DNA of 64,000 nucleotides from Catellatospora vulcania (GTDB lineage: Bacteria > Actinomycetota > Actinomycetes > Mycobacteriales > Micromonosporaceae). Made by a program: the position numbers and the translations under genes. The stretch is taken from positions 530,937-594,936 of the forward strand of contig NZ_ML769302.1 in assembly GCF_009720385.1 (NCBI RefSeq), given 5' to 3'. Below, piece by piece: positions 19,205-30,427 of the stretch. Position 1 is the first letter of the stretch. Each line of letters opens with the position of its first letter. The notes beneath the pieces were generated by a model. The model was not told the DNA's origin and ran no database searches. It saw only the letters and a list, made by a program, of their open reading frames with translations.

Positions 19205-20311
19205 TTGTACGTCAGAAGGCTCGAACTCGTCGACGTCCGCTCGTACCCACGGGTGGGCGTCGACCTCGAGCCGGGGCCGAACGTGCTGATCGGCCCGAAC
19301 GGCGTCGGCAAGACCAACCTGGTCGAGGCGCTGGGCTACGTCGCCACGCTGGCCAGTCACCGGGTCTCCACCGACGCCCCGCTGGTGCGGGTGGGCGCGA
19401 GCACCGGCGTGATCCGCTGCGCGATCGTGCACGAGCGCCGCGAGTTGCTGGTCGAGCTGGAGATCGTGCCGGGCAAGGCCAACCGCGCCCGGCTCGGCCG
19501 GTCCCCGGCTCGCCGCCCTCGCGACATCCTCGGCGCGCTGCGGCTGGTGCTGTTCGCGCCCGAGGACCTGTCCCTGGTCCGCGGTGACCCCGACCAGCGG
19601 CGGCGCTACCTCGACGACCTGCTCACCGCCCGCCAGCCGCGGTTCGCCGCGGTGCGCGCCGACTACGACCGGGTGCTCAAGCAGCGCAACGCCCTGCTGC
19701 GCACCGCGTACCTCAGCCGCAAGGTCGGCGGTGCGCGCGGCGGCGACCTGAGCACCCTCGAAGTGTGGGACACCCACCTGGCCGAGCACGGCGCGCAACT
19801 GCTGCGCGCCCGCCTCAGCCTCGTCGAGCAGCTCGCGCCCTTCCTCGAGGACGCCTACCAGCAGGTCAGCGCAGGAGTCGGCAAGGCAGTCGCGGAATAC
19901 CGCGCCTCGGTGCCCGAACCCACGCCCGAGGCCATGCTCGCCGCCCTCGCCGAGGTGCGCTCCGACGAGATCGCCAGAGGCACGACACTAGCCGGGCCGC
20001 ACCGCGACGACCTGGTGCTCCGGCTCGGCGACCTGCCCGTGAAGGGCTACGCCAGCCACGGCGAGTCCTGGTCGTACGCGCTCGCCCTGCGGCTGGCCGG
20101 CTACAGCCTGCTCCGCGCCGACGGCATCGAACCGGTGCTGATCCTCGACGACGTCTTCGCCGAACTCGACACCGGCCGCCGCGAGCGGCTGGCGCAGCTC
20201 ATCGGCGACGCCGCACAGGTGATCATCACGTGTGCGGTGGAGGCCGACGTGCCCACCGCCCTGCGTGGCGCCCGATACTTCGTGACACCCGGAGAGGTGA
20301 GCCGTGGCTGA
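19205..20311 (+). CDS. recF: DNA replication and repair protein RecF
   Basis: RecF is an SMC-like ATPase that helps load RecA at gaps. From the TTG at 19205 the protein has 368 residues and begins [14 protein letters not shown], matching family N-termini. Walker A is GPNGVGKTN near residues 30-38, the signature region lies near GPHRDDLVL, and Walker B is [11 protein letters not shown]. An in-frame GTG at 19175 would overlap gnd by 29 bases and add ten atypical residues, so TTG is preferred. The spacing (one base after gnd) suggests coupling. The end overlaps dciA by eight bases. Confidence 0.96.
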   Translation: MYVRRLELVDVRSYPRVGVDLEPGPNVLIGPNGVGKTNLVEALGYVATLASHRVSTDAPLVRVGASTGVIRCAIVHERRELLVELEIVPGKANRARLGRSPARRPRDILGALRLVLFAPEDLSLVRGDPDQRRRYLDDLLTARQPRFAAVRADYDRVLKQRNALLRTAYLSRKVGGARGGDLSTLEVWDTHLAEHGAQLLRARLSLVEQLAPFLEDAYQQVSAGVGKAVAEYRASVPEPTPEAMLAALAEVRSDEIARGTTLAGPHRDDLVLRLGDLPVKGYASHGESWSYALALRLAGYSLLRADGIEPVLILDDVFAELDTGRRERLAQLIGDAAQVIITCAVEADVPTALRGARYFVTPGEVSRG

Positions 20312-20837
20312 CGCCGTACCCCCGGGGGACCGGAACGGACCGGAACTGGCGCGGGCCGCACTCGACGCCGCGCTCAGGAAGCGTGCCGCACGCAACCAGG
20401 CCGCGGCGGAGGCGCGGGCCAAGGGCGACAGCCCCGGCACGCGTTACCGGCCGCGCGGCTATTCAGGCCCGGGCCCCGACCCGCGCGATCCGGCGAAGCT
20501 CGGCGACGTGCTGTCCCGATTGATGAAGGCGCGCGGCTGGCAGCGCCCGACGGCCGAGGCGACCGTGTTCGGCGAGTGGGAGAAGTGCGTCGGCCCCGAC
20601 ATCGCCGCACACAGCCGCCCGATCAAGCTGGAGAACGGCGAGCTGACCGTCGAAGCCGAGTCCACAGCCTGGGCGACCCAGCTCCGCCTGCTGGCTCGCA
20701 CCATCCTCACCCGCATCGCCGGCACCGTCGGCAACAACGTCGTCACCAAACTCCACATCCACGGCCCCGCCGCCCCCTCCTGGTCCCACGGCCGCAAACG
20801 CGTCCGCGGCACCGGCCCCGGCGACACCTACGGCTGA
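20304..20837 (+). CDS. dciA: DciA/DUF721 replication protein
   Basis: DciA proteins recruit the replicative helicase DnaB in bacteria that lack DnaC or DnaI. The 177-residue protein has an Ala/Arg-rich, charged N-terminus. The DUF721 domain covers about residues 70-155 with [54 protein letters not shown] and [12 protein letters not shown]. It starts with GTG inside the recF end, so the two are coupled. The recF-dciA-gyrB order is typical of actinomycetes. Confidence 0.93.
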   Translation: MADAVPPGDRNGPELARAALDAALRKRAARNQAAAEARAKGDSPGTRYRPRGYSGPGPDPRDPAKLGDVLSRLMKARGWQRPTAEATVFGEWEKCVGPDIAAHSRPIKLENGELTVEAESTAWATQLRLLARTILTRIAGTVGNNVVTKLHIHGPAAPSWSHGRKRVRGTGPGDTYG

Positions 20838-20858
20838 CCCACCCCCTCCTGCCCGAAG

Positions 20859-20902
20859 GAAGGGCACCTTCTTATCGCTATGCGTAGAGGAGGGTGCCCT
20901 TC
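20859..20902. repeat. Palindromic element after dciA (AAGGGCACC/GGTGCCCTT)
   Basis: A 9-bp perfect stem AAGGGCACC and GGTGCCCTT encloses a 24-nt loop containing TTCTTATCGC; TTCTTA follows the right arm. It may terminate the dnaN-dciA unit. The structure resembles the other intergenic palindromes in this window but has a different sequence. Confidence 0.65.
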
Positions 20903-21007
20903 TTAACGCGCCAGGCGCGCTGGGTGGGCTCGGCGGGCGATGATCGCTGTTTCGTGTCGGAATCTGCGGTCAGACCACACCTTTTGACCACAGACTGCGA
21001 TCATCAG

Positions 21008-21105
21008 CCGAGCCGGAGCCGGAGCCGGAGCCGGTGGCGGAGCCGGTGGCGGTGGCGGAGCCGGTGGCGGTGGCGGTGGCGGAGCCGGTGGCGGTGGCGG
21101 TGGCG
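21008..21105. repeat. GCCGGA / GGTGGC microsatellite
   Basis: Hexamers GCCGGA and GGTGGC alternate for about 100 bp, directly upstream of the next gene. It is probably an untranslated slippage-prone tract; a reading through it would give Arg/Trp/Ser repeats with no known counterpart. Confidence 0.85.
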
Positions 21106-21142
21106 TATGGCCGCGAGCCGTCCGCAGGGCGGGGGTGGATCT

Positions 21143-21771
21143 ATGGAACCCGGGTGGCGGGTGGGGCATCTGAAGGCCATGCGGAGACTGTGGGGACATT
21201 TCGCGGCGCTGATGGTGCTGACCTCGGTGCTGGTGGTCGGACCGTCGGGGACGGCGTGCGCATGCAGTTGCGCCGAGCCCGACCCGGTGGAGAACACGGC
21301 CTGGGCCGATCTGGTGTTCGTCGGGGTGGTGGTCGACATCGACCGGCCCGCGTTCAGCACGTCGACCGGGGATCTGATGACCGCCCGGCTCACCGTCGAG
21401 CAGGTGCGCAAGGGAACCGCGCAGGGCCCGGTCGAGGTGAAGACGGCGATGGAGGGGCCCAGTTGCGGCTTCGACTTCGTCGAGGGCAACCGCTACCTGG
21501 TCTACAGCCGGGAGGGTCAGACGAGCCTGTGCTCGGGCAACGAGCTGCTCGGGGCGGCACCGGAAGTGGAGCTGGAAGGCGACGTGCCGGTGGCCGCGCT
21601 GATCGGCGGCGGTGCGGTCCTGCTGGTCGCCGCGTTGGCGCTCTGGTGGGTGCTGCGCCGAAGGTCCGCACACCTGGCGTCCGGTCCGGCGGATGCCGGA
21701 GCCGGGCCTGCGGCGCAGACGGACCCCGGCCCCGCGAACGCCGGACACGACGGCGAGGCCGGGCCGGTCGG

Positions 21772-21787
<16 letters not shown>
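21143..21787 (+). CDS. Secreted TIMP/netrin-like protein with C-terminal membrane anchor
   Basis: The role is unknown. The 214-residue protein has a signal peptide near residues 13-36 ending before CACSCAEPDP, a Cys-X-Cys start typical of TIMP/NTR-fold proteins. The domain continues with WADLVFVGVVVDID, ARLTVEQVRKGT, SCGFDFVEGNRYLVYSR and CSGNELLG, with four or more cysteines likely in disulphides. A membrane helix follows near 154-173 (ALIGGGAVLLVAALALWWVL), then an Ala/Gly/Pro-rich tail. ATG at 21143 (after GGGGGTGGA) is used; ATG at 21179 is also possible. It converges with the next gene, overlapping it by 16 bases. Confidence 0.8.
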
Positions 21788-24736
<2,949 letters not shown>

Positions 24737-24769
24737 TCGAGGCTGGGCAACTAGTCCTGGAACGTGCCG

Positions 24770-24830
24770 ACCTGTGGATAGACGAACTGTTTATCCACAG
24801 GTCGGGCCCTGATCCACAGCGTTATCCACA
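24770..24830. promoter_or_regulatory. DnaA-box cluster and inverted repeat between gyrB and gyrA
   Basis: Two perfect TTATCCACA boxes (24791-24799 and 24822-24830) and near matches (24773-24781 minus strand, 24810-24818) sit in 60 bp. ACCTGTGGATA and TATCCACAGGT form an 11-bp perfect inverted repeat with an 11-nt spacer, so a hairpin is also possible. The gyrA start is 40 bp further. Control of gyrA by DnaA is inferred. Confidence 0.8.
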
Positions 24831-24869
24831 GCTTCCTCAGCTCCATACGCAGGAAAAGAGTTTTAAACA

Positions 24870-27362
24870 GTGAGCGAGACTCCTGACACTCAGCCGGAAG
24901 AGGTCGGCGTGCACGGCCGCATCGAGCCCGTCGGGCTCGAGGTGGAGATGCAGCGCTCGTACCTCGACTACGCCATGAGCGTCATCGTCGGCCGGGCGCT
25001 GCCGGACGTGCGCGACGGCCTCAAGCCGGTACACCGCAAGATCCTTTACGCGATGTACGACGGCGGCTTCCGCCCCGACCGCGGCTACTTCAAGTGCGCC
25101 CGCGTCGTCGGCGAGGTCATGGGTAACTACCACCCGCACGGCGACACCGCGATCTACGACTCCCTGGTGCGCATGGCGCAGCCGTGGTCGCTGCGCTACC
25201 CGCTGATCGACGGCAACGGCAACTTCGGCTCGCCGGGCAACGACCCCGCCGCCGCCATGCGGTACACCGAGTGCCGGCTGTTCCCGCTCGCGATGGAGCT
25301 GCTGCGCGACATCGACGAGGACACCGTCGACTTCATCCCGAACTACGACGGGCGCAACCAGGAGCCGACGATCCTGCCGGCCCGGTTCCCGAACCTGCTG
25401 GTCAACGGCTCCGAAGGCATCGCCGTCGGCATGGCCACCAAGATCCCGCCGCACAACCTGCGCGAGATCGGCAAGGCCGTGCAGTGGTGCCTGGACAACC
25501 CGGAGGCCGACGAGGCCGAGGTCCTGGAAGCCGCGCTGCAGATCGTCAAGGGCCCGGACTTCCCGACCCGCGGTCTGATCGTCGGCACCGGCACGATCGA
25601 GGAGGCGTACCGCACCGGGCGCGGCTCGATCCGCATGCGGGCCGTGGTCGAGGTCGAGGAGGACAAGAAGGGGCGCGCCTGCCTCGTCGTCACCGAGCTG
25701 CCGTACCAGGTCAACCCGGACAACCTCGCCGAGCGCGTGGCCGAGCTGGTCAAGGAGGGCAAGCTGGGCGGCATCGCCGACATCCGCGAGGAGTCGTCCG
25801 GCCGCACCGGCATGCGCCTGGTGCTCGTGCTCAAGCGCGACGCCGTGGCCAAGGTGGTGCTGAACAACCTCTACAAGCACACCCAGCTCCAGGAGACCTT
25901 CGGCGCGAACATGCTGGCGCTGGTCGACGGCGTGCCGCGCACGCTGAACCTCGCCCAGTTCCTGATGTACTACGTCAGCCACCAGATGGAGGTCATCCAG
26001 CGGCGGACGGCGTACCGGCTGCGCAAGGCCGAGGAGCGGGCCCACATCCTGCGCGGTCTGGTCAAGGCGCTGGACATGCTGGACGAGGTCATCGCCCTCA
26101 TCCGCCGCGCGCCGAGCGCGGAGGAGTCCAAGACCGGCCTCATGGCGCTGCTCGACGTCGACGAGATCCAGGCGACCGCGATCCTCGACATGCAGCTGCG
26201 CCGCCTGGCCGCGCTGGAGCGTCAGAAGATCATCGACGAGCTGGCCCGGATCGAGCTCGAGATCGCCGACCTCAAGGACATCCTGGCCAAGCCCGAGCGG
26301 CAGCGGAAGATCATCTCCGACGAGCTCGGCGAGATCGTCGCCAAGTGGGGCGACGACCGGCGCACGAAGATCATCCCGTTCGACGGCGAGGTCTCCATGG
26401 AGGACCTCATCGCGCGCGAGGACGTCGTGGTGACCATCACCCGTACCGGGTACGCCAAACGGACAAAGGTTGACCTGTACCGCTCGCAGAAGCGGGGCGG
26501 CAAGGGCGTCTCCGGGGCCACGCTGCGCCAGGACGACATCGTCAGCCACTTCTTCGTCTGCTCCACGCACGACTGGATCCTGTTCTTCACGAACAAGGGA
26601 CGGGTGTACCGCGCCAAGGCGTACGAGTTCCCCGAGGCCTCGCGCATCGCGAAGGGCCAGCACGTGGCGAACCTGCTCGCCTTCCAGCCCGACGAGCAGA
26701 TCGCCCAGGTCATCGAGATCCAGAACTACGAGGTCGCGCCGTACCTGGTGCTGGCCACGAAGAACGGACTGGTCAAGAAGACCTCGCTCGCGGAGTTCGA
26801 CTCCAACCGCAGCGGCGGCATCATCGCGATCAACCTGCGCGACGACGACGAGCTCGTCGGCGCAGCGCTGATCGCCGCGGAGGACGACCTGCTGCTCGTC
26901 AGCAAGCAGGCGCAGGCCATCCGCTTCAACGCCACCGACGACGCGCTGCGCCCCATGGGCCGTGCGACGTCGGGTGTCATCGGCATGCGCTTCGGCGACG
27001 GCGACGAGCTGCTGGCCATGGAGGTGGTCCGTGACGGCATGGACGTCCTCGTGGCGACCAACGGCGGCTATGCCAAGCGCACCCCGATCGACGAGTACCC
27101 CGTCCAGGGCCGGGGCGGAAAGGGCGTACTGACCGCAAAGATCACCGAACGCCGTGGCGGACTGGTGGGTGCGGTCGTTATCAGCCCGGAAGACGAGCTC
27201 TTCGCTATCACGAGTAACGGCGGAGTTATCCGAACTCCGGTGAAGCCCGTGCGGCGGACGCGCGATCGGAACACAATGGGTGTCAAGCTGATGGACCTCC
27301 CAGAAGGCGTAACCCTCGTCGCCATTGCCCGCAATGCCGATGAGCCGGACGAACAGGACTAG
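24870..27362 (+). CDS. gyrA: DNA gyrase subunit A
   Basis: GyrA cuts and rejoins DNA. The 830-residue protein has the winged-helix/tower core with catalytic Tyr132 ([10 protein letters not shown]) and the quinolone-determining stretch [16 protein letters not shown]. There Thr93 occupies the position of E. coli Ser83, and Asp97 matches Asp87. The C-terminal beta-pinwheel carries the GyrA box QKRGGKGV near residue 541. The GTG start follows AGGAAAAGAG. It lies 133 bp after gyrB and 3 bp before the next gene. Confidence 0.98.
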   Translation: MSETPDTQPEEVGVHGRIEPVGLEVEMQRSYLDYAMSVIVGRALPDVRDGLKPVHRKILYAMYDGGFRPDRGYFKCARVVGEVMGNYHPHGDTAIYDSLVRMAQPWSLRYPLIDGNGNFGSPGNDPAAAMRYTECRLFPLAMELLRDIDEDTVDFIPNYDGRNQEPTILPARFPNLLVNGSEGIAVGMATKIPPHNLREIGKAVQWCLDNPEADEAEVLEAALQIVKGPDFPTRGLIVGTGTIEEAYRTGRGSIRMRAVVEVEEDKKGRACLVVTELPYQVNPDNLAERVAELVKEGKLGGIADIREESSGRTGMRLVLVLKRDAVAKVVLNNLYKHTQLQETFGANMLALVDGVPRTLNLAQFLMYYVSHQMEVIQRRTAYRLRKAEERAHILRGLVKALDMLDEVIALIRRAPSAEESKTGLMALLDVDEIQATAILDMQLRRLAALERQKIIDELARIELEIADLKDILAKPERQRKIISDELGEIVAKWGDDRRTKIIPFDGEVSMEDLIAREDVVVTITRTGYAKRTKVDLYRSQKRGGKGVSGATLRQDDIVSHFFVCSTHDWILFFTNKGRVYRAKAYEFPEASRIAKGQHVANLLAFQPDEQIAQVIEIQNYEVAPYLVLATKNGLVKKTSLAEFDSNRSGGIIAINLRDDDELVGAALIAAEDDLLLVSKQAQAIRFNATDDALRPMGRATSGVIGMRFGDGDELLAMEVVRDGMDVLVATNGGYAKRTPIDEYPVQGRGGKGVLTAKITERRGGLVGAVVISPEDELFAITSNGGVIRTPVKPVRRTRDRNTMGVKLMDLPEGVTLVAIARNADEPDEQD

Positions 27363-27365
27363 TGC

Positions 27366-28151
27366 ATGACGGAGACACAGGCGATGTCGGAGACCGCGGG
27401 GGCTCCGGCGAGTCCGGTCGAGAAGGACGGCGGCGACGCCGCCTCGTCGACCGGCCGGGCGGCCGTAGGCCGCGCGACAGTCCCCGCTGATCAGTCCGAG
27501 CCGACCCCGGCCCGGTCCGCGACCGGGGGTGACGAGTCGGCCGGCAGCACCGCTGCTGCCGCCGCGACCACCACCGGCACCTTCACCCGGCCGGCGGGCA
27601 TGCCCGTCCCGGATTCGGAGCCTACGGGCGCCATCGCGACCTCCGAGCGGCCGGCGACGGCCACCGGGCGGGCCGCGGCGGGCTCCTCGACGCTGCGCTC
27701 GGTGGTCAGCAGTGCCAGCGCCGGTGCGGTGCGTGTCACCGAAGCCGTGCGTGCGGCGCGGACCAGCGCCGGCTCGGCCGCCTCGCGCGGCCCGCGCCGG
27801 GCCCGGCTGAGCATCAAGCGCATCGACCCGTGGTCGGTCATGAAGTTCTCCTTCGCCGTGTCCTTCGTGCTCCTGGTCGTCATCGTGGTCGCCACCTCGG
27901 TGCTGTACCTGGCGCTGGACGCGATGGGCGTGTTCACCTCGCTGAACACGACCCTGGCCGACCTGTTCGCCTCGAACGGCAGCGCGGGCGACTTCCGCAT
28001 CAGCGCCAGCGCGGTGATCGGGACATCGGCCATCCTGGGCGCGATCAACGTGGTGCTGTTCACCGCGCTGATGACCCTGGGCGCGTTCATCTACAACGTC
28101 TGTGCCGACCTGGTCGGCGGCGTCGAGATCACGCTCGCCGAGCGGGACTGA
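27366..28151 (+). CDS. DUF3566 membrane protein
   Basis: DUF3566 proteins sit next to gyrA in most actinomycetes, with no established function. The 261-residue protein has a Thr/Ala/Pro-rich disordered region to about residue 140, then the domain: LSIKRIDPWSVMKFSFAVS, a membrane helix (VLLVVIVVATSVLYLALDAMG), a short outside loop, a second helix (AILGAINVVLFTALMTLGAFIY) and NVCADLVGGVEITLAERD. It starts three bases after the gyrA stop, so co-transcription is likely. Confidence 0.92.
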   Translation: MTETQAMSETAGAPASPVEKDGGDAASSTGRAAVGRATVPADQSEPTPARSATGGDESAGSTAAAAATTTGTFTRPAGMPVPDSEPTGAIATSERPATATGRAAAGSSTLRSVVSSASAGAVRVTEAVRAARTSAGSAASRGPRRARLSIKRIDPWSVMKFSFAVSFVLLVVIVVATSVLYLALDAMGVFTSLNTTLADLFASNGSAGDFRISASAVIGTSAILGAINVVLFTALMTLGAFIYNVCADLVGGVEITLAERD

Positions 28152-28232
28152 CCTCACGCCACACCCACAGCGGTCCGCGGTTCGCCCACGGACCGCTGAG
28201 GTGTGCCCGCACCCCGCGCGGGCGCCGCTTCC

Positions 28233-28297
28233 AAGATCGCCGTTTGAGTTCAGAACCTGAGGTGAGCACGCAGGTTCCGACCTCAAACGGCGATCTT
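28233..28297. repeat. Intergenic palindrome after the gyrA unit
   Basis: Two 16-bp perfect arms, AAGATCGCCGTTTGAG and CTCAAACGGCGATCTT, enclose a smaller inverted repeat GAACCTG/CAGGTTC. No T-run follows. The nested dyad architecture resembles the elements at 50783, 59417 and 62293. Confidence 0.85.
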
Positions 28298-28351
28298 CGC
28301 TTTCCGCCGGCGACCGGGTCGGGACACGCCACGCGGGGAGGGGATACCGGT

Positions 28352-28381
28352 TTGGAAGTGGCGTCAGCGGTGCGGTAAGGT
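28352..28381 (+). promoter_or_regulatory. Promoter of tRNA-Ile
   Basis: TTGGAA (28352-28357) and TAAGGT (28376-28381) are 18 bp apart and resemble a vegetative -35/-10 pair. The tRNA begins 12 bp further on. Confidence 0.7.
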
Positions 28382-28393
28382 TCGTTGTCGCGC

Positions 28394-28467
28394 GGGGCTA
28401 TAGCTCAGTCGGTTAGAGCGCAGAGCTGATAACTCTGAGGTCGCTGGTTCGATTCCAGCTAGCCCCA
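28394..28467 (+). tRNA. tRNA-Ile (GAU)
   Basis: A complete 74-nt cloverleaf has acceptor GGGGCTA/TAGCCCC, anticodon loop with GAT, T-loop TTCGATT and discriminator A. The CCA end is not encoded. Its place after gyrA is standard in actinomycetes. Confidence 0.98.
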
Positions 28468-28490
28468 CTCCCGAGCGTAAGGTGCTCATC

Positions 28491-28619
28491 ATGTGGAAGA
28501 AGTTGCTGATCGTCGCCGGAGTCGGCGTGGCGGTCGCACTGGTCGCCAAGAAGCTCAAGGCGGCCAACGACGAGCGGGAACTGTGGCACGAGGCCACCAC
28601 CGCACCGGATCTCCGCTGA
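28491..28619 (+). CDS. DLW-39 family small protein
   Basis: This 42-residue protein belongs to the actinomycete DLW-39 group encoded between gyrA-linked tRNA genes. It has one short hydrophobic helix (LLIVAGVGVAVALVA), a Lys-rich turn, then NDERELWHEAT, in which ELW replaces the usual DLW. Function unknown. It starts at ATG after AAGGTG and lies 23 bp after tRNA-Ile. Confidence 0.88.
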   Translation: MWKKLLIVAGVGVAVALVAKKLKAANDERELWHEATTAPDLR

Positions 28620-28644
28620 GTCAGACGGGCCGAGCCCGTCCCTC

Positions 28645-28720
28645 GGGGCCTTAGCTCAATTGGCAGAGCACCGCCTTTGCAAGGCGGGGGTTAGGAGTTC
28701 GATTCTCCTAGGCTCCACCA
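28645..28720 (+). tRNA. tRNA-Ala (UGC)
   Basis: The cloverleaf has acceptor GGGGCCT/AGGCTCC (one G-U pair), D-arm AGCTCAATTGGCAGAGC, anticodon TGC, T-loop TTCGATT, discriminator A and an encoded CCA (28718-28720). It is the housekeeping partner of tRNA-Ile near gyrA. Confidence 0.98.
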
Positions 28721-28722
28721 GG

Positions 28723-28779
28723 AAAAACTAGGCTGTATCGACGGCTGCACTGCAGCCACCGGTACAGCCTAGAGTTTTT
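28723..28779 (+). terminator. Terminator after tRNA-Ala
   Basis: AAAAACTAGGCTGTA pairs with TACAGCCTAGAGTTTTT (two bulged bases), and a smaller GGCTGCA/TGCAGCC hairpin sits in the loop. The stem ends in five T residues. It overlaps the tail of the integrase remnant on the other strand. Confidence 0.85.
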
Positions 28780-29075
28780 GGATCCACCTATTGGGGCTTC
28801 TTCTCGCCTTCCCTGCCTCGCCCATGATTCGATCGATGCCGTCCGCTGCGTCGCGTGCTCTTGCGGGCAGGACGTGGCCGTAGGTGTCGGCCGTGAGCCG
28901 GATCGTGGAGTGGCCGAGTAGGTCCATCACGGTCCGCCGTCCTGCCCGTCGTGGAGCAAGAACGTTGCGAAGGCATGCCGCAGGTCGTGTAGCCGGAGCC
29001 AGTCCAGCCCGGCCCGCTCTGCGGCGGGCTGCTGACCGTCGTATCTGCGTCCGACCAGCCGACCTGCACCGACAT
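28769..29075 (-). pseudogene. Tyrosine recombinase (phage-type integrase) C-terminal remnant
   Basis: Minus-strand translation gives LDWLRLHDLRHAFATFLL up to HDGQD, then a one-base frame change, then VMDLLGHSTIRLTADTYGHV followed by LPARARDAADGIDRIMGE and a stop at 28769. The motifs HxLRHxxA, LGH and the catalytic Tyr in TADTYGH are those of integrase box II. The N-terminal two thirds are missing, and upstream sequence runs straight into the next gene's end. It sits 50 bp from the tRNA-Ala 3' end, a usual integration site. It is a decayed relic of a mobile element. Confidence 0.85.
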
Positions 29076-29092
29076 CTGGGAAGGCAACTGAG

Positions 29093-29923
29093 TCAGACGT
29101 GCGACATGCACCGCGGGTTGGCCAGAAGCGGCACGAAGTGCGTGGCGTACACCGAGTGGTAGCCGATGGCGAAGGTGCCCGCGGCCGGGGCCCATGTGCC
29201 GTACGCCCGGTAGGCCGCGGTGGCGCGGGCTGCGATGTCGGGCGTGGCCGGGGTGTCCCAGGTGCGGCGGACGCGGCCGAGGCGGGTGTCCATCCAATCG
29301 GGCGGCTCCACGTAGTAGCGCAGGTCGCCGAACCGTCCAGGGCTGGAAAGCCGCAGTGCGCGGCAGGCCGCCCCGGCGGCGACGTGGTCGCGGTGGTAGT
29401 CGAACACGTCGCTGTGCACGCGCAGCGCCACGGGCGCGCCCGGCGCGATCCGGTCGGCCGCGGACAGCACGGCGAGCCGCGCGGCAGCCACTGTCACCGC
29501 GCCGTCGGGCAGCAGCGCCCGGTGCAGCGTGAGCCGGCCGGGCAGCCCGGACGACAGCGCGGCGACGGCGTTGCGCGCCTCGGTGACGCGGGCCGCGGCC
29601 ATGGTCGCGGCCGTGAACGGGGCGTAGCCCTCCACGGCGGGCCGGTGCAGGCTGCCCCACCAGGGGGACAGCACGGTGCCGTTGAGCACCGCCAGCGCGC
29701 CGGAGCGCTCACCGTCGGTCAGTAGCAGCACGTGCACGTCACGCCCGGCCGCGCAAGCCTCCGCGATGGCGACGCTCATGGCCAGGGTCTCGTCATCAGG
29801 GTGGGCGGCCACGAACAGTATCGGCGGGGCGGTGGCGGCCGAGGCCGAGGCCGCGCGCGGCAGGGCCAGCGCGGAAGCGACGCCGAGCACGGCGCCGGTG
29901 CGCATGAGGGTACGGCGGTTCAC
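29093..29923 (-). CDS. Secreted PIG-L family deacetylase
   Basis: PIG-L proteins are zinc-dependent N-acetylglucosaminyl deacetylases; family members act on mycothiol precursors, antibiotics or cell-wall sugars. The 276-residue protein has a twin-arginine-like signal peptide (NRRTLMRTGAVLGVASALALP), then the zinc motif AAHPDDETLA near residues 39-48, and a later HRDHV motif. The substrate is unknown. The GTG start has GGAGCTGACCCC upstream. Divergent from the small gene at 29955. Confidence 0.9.
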   Translation of the reverse strand: MNRRTLMRTGAVLGVASALALPRAASASAATAPPILFVAAHPDDETLAMSVAIAEACAAGRDVHVLLLTDGERSGALAVLNGTVLSPWWGSLHRPAVEGYAPFTAATMAAARVTEARNAVAALSSGLPGRLTLHRALLPDGAVTVAAARLAVLSAADRIAPGAPVALRVHSDVFDYHRDHVAAGAACRALRLSSPGRFGDLRYYVEPPDWMDTRLGRVRRTWDTPATPDIAARATAAYRAYGTWAPAAGTFAIGYHSVYATHFVPLLANPRCMSHV

Positions 29924-29954
29924 GGGGTCAGCTCCAGTACGTCAGGGGAGGATC

Positions 29955-30224
29955 GTGAGCGTAACCGCCGCACCCCCACCCGCGCCGCCCCGCGTCCGCG
30001 AGCAGGTACGCCGCAGGCGCCATGGTGAGGTTGGCGGCCTCGGCGACGGCGGCGCGCCGGTTACGGCCGAACGACCGGTGGCACTGGTTCCGCAGTCGTC
30101 CAGCAGCCGCGGACCGATCGGCATCGGCGTGGCCGTCGTGGTGCTCGCCCTGCTGGGCCTGGGCGGCGCGCTCTTCGTCCGGCGCTCGCGCAGAACCACG
30201 ACCGACCAGAACGCGGACGGCTGA
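29955..30224 (+). CDS. Small single-pass membrane protein
   Basis: An 89-residue protein of unknown function. A Pro/Ala/Arg-rich N-terminus is followed by one strong membrane helix near residues 57-76 (GIGVAVVVLALLGLGGALFV) and a basic tail RRSRRTTTDQ. GGGGAGGATC just before the GTG is a good ribosome site. It is only 31 bp from the divergent PIG-L start, so promoters must overlap. Confidence 0.6.
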   Translation: MSVTAAPPPAPPRVREQVRRRRHGEVGGLGDGGAPVTAERPVALVPQSSSSRGPIGIGVAVVVLALLGLGGALFVRRSRRTTTDQNADG

Positions 30225-30427
30225 GCGTCGGCCCGGCGTCAGAACCGTCCGCCGGGCGATGGCCTGTTTTCACACCGTCTCGGCGAACGTGTCATCGGAA
30301 ATCATCCGAATCACCGGTAGCAAAAAGTTGACAGTTGATTCTAGAGTCAGGACCTGCGCCGCCCTGGAGCCGATTAGACCGGCTGCTACGTGGGACTGGT
30401 TCGGCGCACATCAAAGGGAGTTCCCCC

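Noticed and set aside
24770..24830. A second chromosomal origin
   Set aside because: Only two perfect boxes, no unwinding region, while a full oriC lies at 16570-16960. Treated as a regulatory or titration site.
24837..28286. 1149-codon frame on the minus strand opposite gyrA
   Set aside because: It mirrors gyrA and the next gene exactly; long antisense frames arise from GC-rich codon bias. The translation is Arg/His/Asp-rich with no domain.
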